Shown here: positions 57,914 to 64,000 of the stretch, piece by piece
Layout of the letters: every line of letters begins with the position of its first letter
How positions within the stretch are numbered: the first letter of the stretch is position 1
Notes under the pieces: model-generated
What the model saw: only the letters and a program-made list of their open reading frames with translations
Databases searched by the model: none
Told to the model about the DNA's origin: nothing
Made by a program: the position numbers and the translations under genes
NCBI GenBank assembly: GCA_002914845.1
Contig: JXTC01000424.1
Span: 45,129 to 109,128, forward strand
Length of the DNA: 64,000 nucleotides
Direction: 5' to 3'
DNA from: Trema orientale
Taxonomy: Eukaryota > Streptophyta > Magnoliopsida > Rosales > Cannabaceae

Positions 57914-59069
57914 AATAACATACTCACAATCAATATCATGTCATAACATAAGCATATAATAATAATATACTAGCATGACATAAAACAAATAAGTATATAA
58001 GGTGGGCTCCCATCATAAGATACCCAGAACAATAATAATATTTAGTCTTTGGACAGAAAAACTAACTGTAAATGGTATTCTCCATACAGTAATTAAATAT
58101 TAACAATAAATCATGCCAAACGATAAACCTTTCTTTACATTGACTTGTTGCTCGCATAGAAACTTGATAACCATCACTATTTATCATCGCAAGTGTGTTT
58201 ATTATTTGGCTAATAATTTTTTTTTGGCCGATCATTATCCATATAAACAATAAACACATACATATTTATATTCTAAAATAAATAAATCCACACAACAGAT
58301 ATTATATTGGCAACATATTATTTCAATTCATTTATTTCAGAATACAAGACAAATAGCGAAAAGAAAAATAATCAAAGAGCCCAAAATAAGTCAAAAAATT
58401 TCTTAATGCACTGAAATCGGTTGACCTCTGAAGTGGTTCAGGTTGACCGAATCTGGCAGAGCCAAATTCAGCCAACTGGGCTGAGGAAGCGGTCGACCAA
58501 ATACTGCTTGATCAGTCGACTGATTATTCGACTGCTTCTGGCAAAGACCAAATTATCAGGTTCGGTCAACTGAGCAATCGACCAGTCCCTTCAGCCAATC
58601 GATAGTTTTTGGCAGAGCCATTTTTATCCGTCAAATTCATGTACCAAGTTTAACAAACTAAGTGGGGGTCAATATCAATCTTATTGGGCCGAATTTCATG
58701 TCAGAACCTCATGAATTTGAGTCTAAATTAACCCAAAACTACCCGAAATTCAAACTAGGTCAAAAAACGGACCTAGCCTTATGGCGTCTGGCCAACTGAT
58801 TGCCCAATAACTATAAGAATATGGTTTTTCCAGATTCAACGAAAACATAAAAAACACCAAAAAATTCTGAAATTCGATGTTTTAAGCCTCGAATTCATTA
58901 ATCAAACGACCATTTGCCAAAACCTAACCCTCAATTTACTTTATTCCTCAAGAAAATCATATAAATCACGTGTCATATATGTTATATCTGAACCCTAGAA
59001 AGCTAAATAGGAAAAAATATTCAAAGTAGAGCATATGCATGAAAATTTCTAATCAATTTAGTATGATTT
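57914..59069 (-). other. Untranslated leader of the copia relic
   Basis: The stretch lies between the gag fragment and the primer-binding site. Positions 58420-58620 hold repeated 'ggtcgac', 'gtcgact', 'tcaactg' and 'tcgacca' motifs. I see no coding sequence. Confidence 0.5.
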
Positions 59070-59083
59070 GCTCTAATACCATT
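59070..59083 (-). other. Primer-binding site of the copia relic
   Basis: The minus strand reads AATGGTATTAGAGC right after the LTR end AACA. This is one mismatch from TGGTATCAGAGC, the initiator-Met tRNA primer site of plant copia elements. Confidence 0.75.
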
Positions 59084-60461
59084 TGTTAAACTAGATTAAG
59101 GATTGAATTAATTCTAGATACAACCATAGGATCATCATATCAGAAGATAGGAAACTAGATGTTGAGGAATGTAGAAGTAAATACGTAGATCCATAGCTAA
59201 AGAAAACCAAAAAGTGTAGCAAGAGTATGAATAGCGAAGCACGAACACACGAATGTGGGAATTCTAGAACGAGAGAGTTGGTGGCCTTACACAATCAAAT
59301 CTCCTTAGGTGTGCTCCATGGGTTCTATCTCTAAGATGGCTATAAAGGAGAAGAGTTGTACGTATTATTAGGGGTAATTTCAAGAAACCCAATTATGGGA
59401 CCAGAGGGCGCGTCGCAAGCCCTGTGGGGAAGCCTTGTGACCCGAAGTCACGTCGCAAGACCCGAGGGGGAGCCCTGTGACCCGAGGCCACGTCGCAAGG
59501 CCCGAGGGAGAGCTCACAGATCCGAAGGTAAGCCGTCCTACTGACAGGATCGCCTCGATGCCTAGGGATACCTCAGAGACCAAGCTGAATCTCTCTTTTA
59601 TCTGAACAATGGCTTGAGACCACTCCGAACCTCGTAAATTATGGGCCATTACTATATTGACCTTGTGAGAGCCGCTCCTAGCTCCCAGCCTAGGGTGTAC
59701 TACTCCGGCAAATAGGTCAGTAACCGAATTGCTACAGTGTCAGGGGTCTTGTCACATTAAATGCACCTCCCTCAGCTAAGATCAAGAGTTAGGATCATTG
59801 AACCCCTTCCCAAGACGATCCAACGACTCTAATACACACCAAATTACCTATTTAAGGCCCTCAACCACCACATTGAAGGCAGGCTGAAACAAAAGGTCAA
59901 AATTCTGTCTTTCTCTCTCATCACTTATATTTCTCTCATTGACAGCTCTCCATCGGAGGCTCTCACACTAAAACTCCGATCGCTAACATAAGCTTTAGAG
60001 TCTATTTGGCAGGTACCACACCGGTGCCCAGCACCCTCCTCCATTGCTACCTCGGGACCCCGAGGTCAGGAGAGAGGCCATCCCCATGCTCTTGGGCTCA
60101 AACCTAGCCCGCAGAAAGGGAGTTCTGACTCGGTTCTCAGTAACAACTGGTGACTAATTTTGATTTCGCACTCTTCTATAGTATTGAGATGAAATTTTAT
60201 ACCAACGCGTATTATGATTTGATTTGGGGACCATAACTCTGTAGGTTTTATTTTATATACTAAACACTCAATGTAACTCCATCTGTCACAATTGGGCCTT
60301 TATTAGGTATTTCACATTACAAAGTCCATACACAATTGATGTCTCTAGAGCTCATATAGTTAGATCACTAATTTGGCCCACTTAATTATTAAGACAGCCC
60401 ATAATATGTATAATTATCATTGACTAATGTGAGCTCACATATAAAATAATAAAACTCAACA
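59084..60461 (-). mobile_element. 5' LTR of the copia relic
   Basis: On the minus strand the LTR begins TGTTGAGTTTTATTA (at 60461) and ends GTTTAACA (at 59084), next to the primer site. Its length is about 1.38 kb. The part between about 59395 and 60150 is unusually GC-rich and promoter-like on the plus strand (TATA-like 'cctatttaagg' near 59850), so another LTR of gypsy type may be embedded there. I could not find that insert's target duplication. The matching 3' LTR is not in the window; the element is truncated on its left. Confidence 0.7.
59411..59530 (+). repeat. GC-rich 40-bp tandem repeat
   Basis: The string 'cgtcgcaag' recurs at 59411, 59451 and 59491, each followed by a similar 'ggg.agcc.tgtgacccga' block, giving nearly three 40-bp units. 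It is by far the most GC-rich sequence in this part of the window. Confidence 0.85.
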
Positions 60462-61118
60462 ATTTTTCTATATTTCTTAAAACGCATGGAGTTTTGTAAA
60501 AATAAAAAATAAAAAAAAATAATAATAAAATACAAGCTTATTTTATGAAGTTTTCTCTTAGATTCTAGCTAAAACAAGACAGAAGGGGTGTATTTATTTT
60601 GACAATCAATTCAGTGGATATACATATATATATATATATAACATTAGATAATGCTTGAGGTACTAATTTTTGTATCAACTTTTTAATACTAACACATGTA
60701 ATATGTGATTTATCACCACTCAATTGGTGATAATGTTTAATCTATTTGTGGTAAGTTTTAACACACAATTAGTTAATAACAACTTATATGCCATATGTGT
60801 TGGTACAAAAAATTTAGTACAAAAATCAGGATATATAGTGTTATCTATATGACATTATGTGTCTCAATTTCTAAGCGCGAGTCTATTATTGGATGGTTTT
60901 GAGATCTTGATTGACAAGGCTGTTAAAGCTAATATTGCAAATCACAATCTTCACAATCTCCTGTGAAATCCAATTAAGAAAGTATCATTTCTACTACTTG
61001 ATCATCAAGCTGGCTACACTAAGACTGTGGAGACAAAGACACGACTATTTTACATGGTGAATTCAAGAAGTCAAATATCTTGATTACTTGAAATTCTATA
61101 TGACTTACAATCCTGTTA
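60462..61118. other. Downstream region of the second P450 gene
   Basis: AT-rich, non-coding, with short simple repeats (TA run near 60625). It would contain the 3' untranslated region of the minus-strand P450. No other feature seen. Confidence 0.45.
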
Positions 61119-63181
61119 TCACCTGGAAAAAGGTATAACAGGAGTGGCAACCAAGTACAAATCATTCCTCCTCCTACTGCTGATTTTGTAAGTCTCAGAC
61201 ATGTCAAGTTCTGCCATTTTTGCACCATTTGGGAGATTCCAATCAAAATGGTACAACAAGTTAGCAAGTACCAATTCCATGTTTGGCAAGGAAAATGATA
61301 TTCCAGGACAAATTCTCCTTCCAGCCCCAAATGGAAGAAACTCAAAGTTGGTCCCTTTGAAATCAATGGAGGAACCAATGAACCTCTCTGGCTGAAAGCA
61401 ATCGGCATTGGGCCCCATACTTCTGGATCTCTTCCTAGTTCCCAAGCATTGATCACTATCTTTGTTTTATATGGAATATCATATCCCAAAATTATGCATC
61501 TCTCCCTTGCTTCTCTGCCTAGCAAGGGAGCTGGAGGGTGTAATCTAAGTGTTTCTTTGATGACACATTTCAAATAAACCAACTTCTGATCAATATCGTT
61601 CTCTTCGATTTTCCGTTTTTGTCCTCCTAGGACTTCTCGAACCTCGGTTTGTGCCTTCTCCAATGTTCTTGGGTTCCTTACAAGTTCTGATATTGCCCAT
61701 TCTAAGGCAGTAGCTGTAGTTTCACCTCCTGCACCAACTATATCCTGGAAAGAGATTGAAGTAATTAATACTAGCTGGTTGCACCTACAATTTGTAGTTA
61801 TTACTTTAACTTTAATTTTGTGCAACAAAACTAGATATAAATCATGGGTTTTGAAGAGTATATAGTGTTATTAAACAAAATCATTGAAGAAGAAAAAGAC
61901 ACATAAAGCACAAGGAGTCATTACAACTCAATTTTGTTTAACAAGCTAGCAAGATGAATTATGGTCATTAAACAATACGTAATATAAAGAAGTGATCCAA
62001 ACGTATATGGACACGTAAAGAGATAAGGATTGAACAAAAGCAATGAAGAATTGTTTTTTTTTTTTTTTTTCAAAAAAAGGCTGCCACTAAGACCCATTTA
62101 TGTGTAGCAAGGCTACATAAGTTGTGGTAGTTGAACATTATATAATATGCTTAAATGAAGGTCATGAAAAATTATAGGAACATATTACCGAAAAAAAAAA
62201 AAAGAAAAAAAAACACAGTAACAACAACAACAGAGTAAAGTCTGAAAATCATACCATAACCACAGTTTTAATATGATTGGTTGTGATTGGAAACTTAAGC
62301 TCACTTGATTGCTGGAGTCTCAGAAGCACGTCAACTAGATCCTCTTCCAATGTCTCATCAATATTATTCCTAGTACTTGCTTTTTGAACCTTAATCTCAT
62401 GATCCCTAATAACATCATCAAGAATCTTGGACAATTTTTGTTTCACTCTCTCAAGTCCAGGCTTAATTCCAGTAACATAACCAAGGCACTTAATAGAAGG
62501 AAAGCAATCAGGGACAGTAAAACCTGTACTAAGTGTTAGTAACTCCTTAAGCGACATTATGAACTCATCATGGCCTCTGCTCTTCTTTCCATACACCGCC
62601 CTCGAAACCGTTGCGATCGCCGTTGAAATAATCATCTGGCTCAAGTTTACGGGTCGTTTCCCATCACACGAACAAGACATAATGGACTCAACAAGAGTCC
62701 ATGCCTCATCTTCTCTCACAGATCTAAACGACATCACACGCTTCGCAGTAAGCAGCTCAACGACACTGATTTTCCTCATTTGTTTCCAGTACTCCCCATA
62801 AGGGGAGGCCATAAGACCACCCGGATGCTCAAACGACATCGCTTCCATCCCAAGAGTGACTGGCCTTTGTGCAAAGATGAGCTCCTGTGCCTGAAAGACC
62901 TCTCTGGCTGCTTGTGGAGAGGAAACGACAACAGTCAAAATTTGGCCAAAGTGGAGCGTCATGACGGGTCCATATTTGTTTGATAAGTCCCTCAGGCATC
63001 GATGTGGGAGTGATGAACCGGCTAATTGGTGTAAGTTTCCTACAAATGGTAGCTTCCATGGTCCTGGGGGAAGCTTAGGATATGGACCTTCGGACTTTGT
63101 TCTCTTGAAAAATAAAATTAGTAGGGGGAATATGAAGAGGAGAATTATGAGAAAAAGATTGGAGGAGGGGAATTGGAACAT
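61119..63181 (-). CDS. Cytochrome P450, CYP71D-like, with one frameshift in exon 2
   Basis: Two exons: 62255-63181 (309 codons) and 61119-61744, with a 510-bp phase-0 intron bordered by GTATG and TTTCCAG. The product is an ER-anchored mono-oxygenase of the CYP71 clade; close relatives hydroxylate terpenoids or related specialised metabolites, but substrate cannot be read from sequence. Landmarks are the N-terminal anchor, LPPGPWKLPFVGNLHQLAG, the I-helix box GAGGETT, KETLR (ExxR), PERF, the heme box FGAGRRICPG and an end at LVATPVIPFSR. Reading is continuous to GRDPEVWGP near 61416, then shifts by one base at 'ggcccaatgcc'. The downstream frame [10 protein letters not shown] continues correctly to the stop at 61119. 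Without correction the enzyme would lack its heme-binding cysteine. It is either a young pseudogene or a base-call error. Confidence 0.85.
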
Positions 63182-64000
63182 TATTATTGTTATTATAATT
63201 ATATGGGCTATGTTTTTGGTACGGAACTATTATATGGGCAGCTTTATGTTTTTGAAATAGCAGATACTGGATCTTGTTTCTCTTTTTTTTTTTTTTTGGT
63301 TTGCTAATAGAGATGAGTTACTAGATCTTGCTGGTAGTTGTGTTAGAACGTTAAGAACAAAGTAACAAAAAAAAACAAAAACAAAATCACGCTCTCGGTA
63401 TTGGTGAAAGGTTATTCAATAAGGCAACGGTATTCATGAACAGCTTATTTTATGTCTTGTCAATTCACAATTATTCAGCATAAAGACAAAAAAGTAACCT
63501 AAAAAGAATAGAGTCAAAAAATAACCTGAAACGAGTGCCATGTGCGCGGGTCACGATATACATATAATAAAATCAATAATCAGTAGAGGAAATATACGAT
63601 ATGAAGAGGAGGATGATAAGAAAAATATGAAACGAGGAGAATTTGAACATTGTAACTTAGGATACGTAGAAAGGAAGAGGTCACCTAAAAACTATTATAC
63701 GGCTCTGTTTATAGAATGCTAATACTTTCTGCCCGGCTTTTATTTTGTATACCAAGTGTTGGGACGGTTTTCTCAACTGTTTTCGTGTCTCTGCTGCTTC
63801 TGACTGTGTCCAATATCTGAGTGGATCGGAGGAGCCCCGAGGGGGTACCTGCAAAGACTCTCCGATGCTTAAGTCAGATATTGGCTCCAATAGATCATGA
63901 AAGTAGAATCATAAAATTACCTTTTTTTCCAGTGCGGGCGATATTTATATCCTCGGAATCGGGATCCAATTCCGAGGTTTCCTTTCCCGTGTCTTAGCTC
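63182..64000. other. Upstream of the second P450, then probable transposon DNA
   Basis: Positions 63182-63700 are AT-rich promoter-side sequence. From about 63760 to the window end the composition becomes balanced, and strings such as 'gaggagccccgagg', 'gggtacctgcaaagactctc' and 'cgatgcttaagtcag' resemble sequence I associate with plant retroelement or large DNA-transposon ends. The element runs off the window and cannot be classified. Confidence 0.35.

Noticed and set aside
59356-59649. ORFs of 62 and 89 codons on opposite strands in the GC-rich LTR block
   Set aside because: They arise from a 40-bp GC-rich tandem repeat open on both strands and have no protein family signal.
1-64000. tRNA, rRNA or snRNA genes
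   Set aside because: I saw no tRNA-like clover-leaf landmarks, conserved rRNA blocks or snRNA promoter elements; the only tRNA-related strings are retrotransposon primer-binding sites.

Overview
This is plant nuclear DNA, almost certainly from a eudicot. It is AT-rich, its genes contain introns and belong to plant families (LRR receptor-like proteins, a mitochondrial-type PPR protein, CYP71-type cytochromes P450), and most of the remaining DNA is plant transposable elements at several stages of decay. Three places contain N (4369, 34022-34034, 36361), so it is draft sequence. Some of the single-base frameshifts reported here could therefore be sequencing errors.

Layout. 1-4.5 kb: a possible gene leader, a solo copia-type LTR (1203-about 2985) and transposon debris. 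4.5-7.2 kb: an intact LRR receptor-like protein gene (minus strand). 7.3-14.2 kb: promoter-side DNA, a truncated second RLP copy (9.84-10.28 kb) and several foldback elements. 14.28-21.55 kb: a dead L1-type LINE with a 14-bp target duplication and a solo LTR nested in it. 22.9-32.9 kb: two decayed RLP fragments around a nearly full-length RLP gene (24.67-27.41 kb) whose signal-peptide region is out of frame. 32.98-38.74 kb: a three-level nest (MITE, then a non-autonomous LTR retrotransposon, then a solo LTR), resolved from exact target duplications. 39.2-41.3 kb: nested long-TIR elements and a 62-bp tandem duplication. 41.69-43.31 kb: an intact PPR gene. 43.8-45.5 kb: a P450 pseudogene. 46.15-54.95 kb: a Mutator-like element with a broken MuDR-type transposase and two DUF1985-type coding copies arranged as a head-to-head inverted repeat. 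56.6-60.5 kb: TIR debris and a broken copia element. 61.1-63.2 kb: a second P450 gene with one frameshift.

The intact host functions are one cell-surface immune-type receptor and one organellar RNA-binding protein, with a second RLP and a P450 each one base away from an open frame. The RLP copies form a decaying tandem array; flanking DNA as well as coding DNA is shared between copies, so the array grew by segmental duplication.

The most interesting structure is the inverted repeat at about 49.17-52.95 kb inside the Mutator-like element. Its arms are about 1.7 kb, its loop about 0.4 kb, and the arms remain roughly 90% identical where compared by eye. A transcript through it would fold into a long hairpin. 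That resembles in architecture the maize Mu killer locus, which silences MuDR, but a silencing role here is only a hypothesis.
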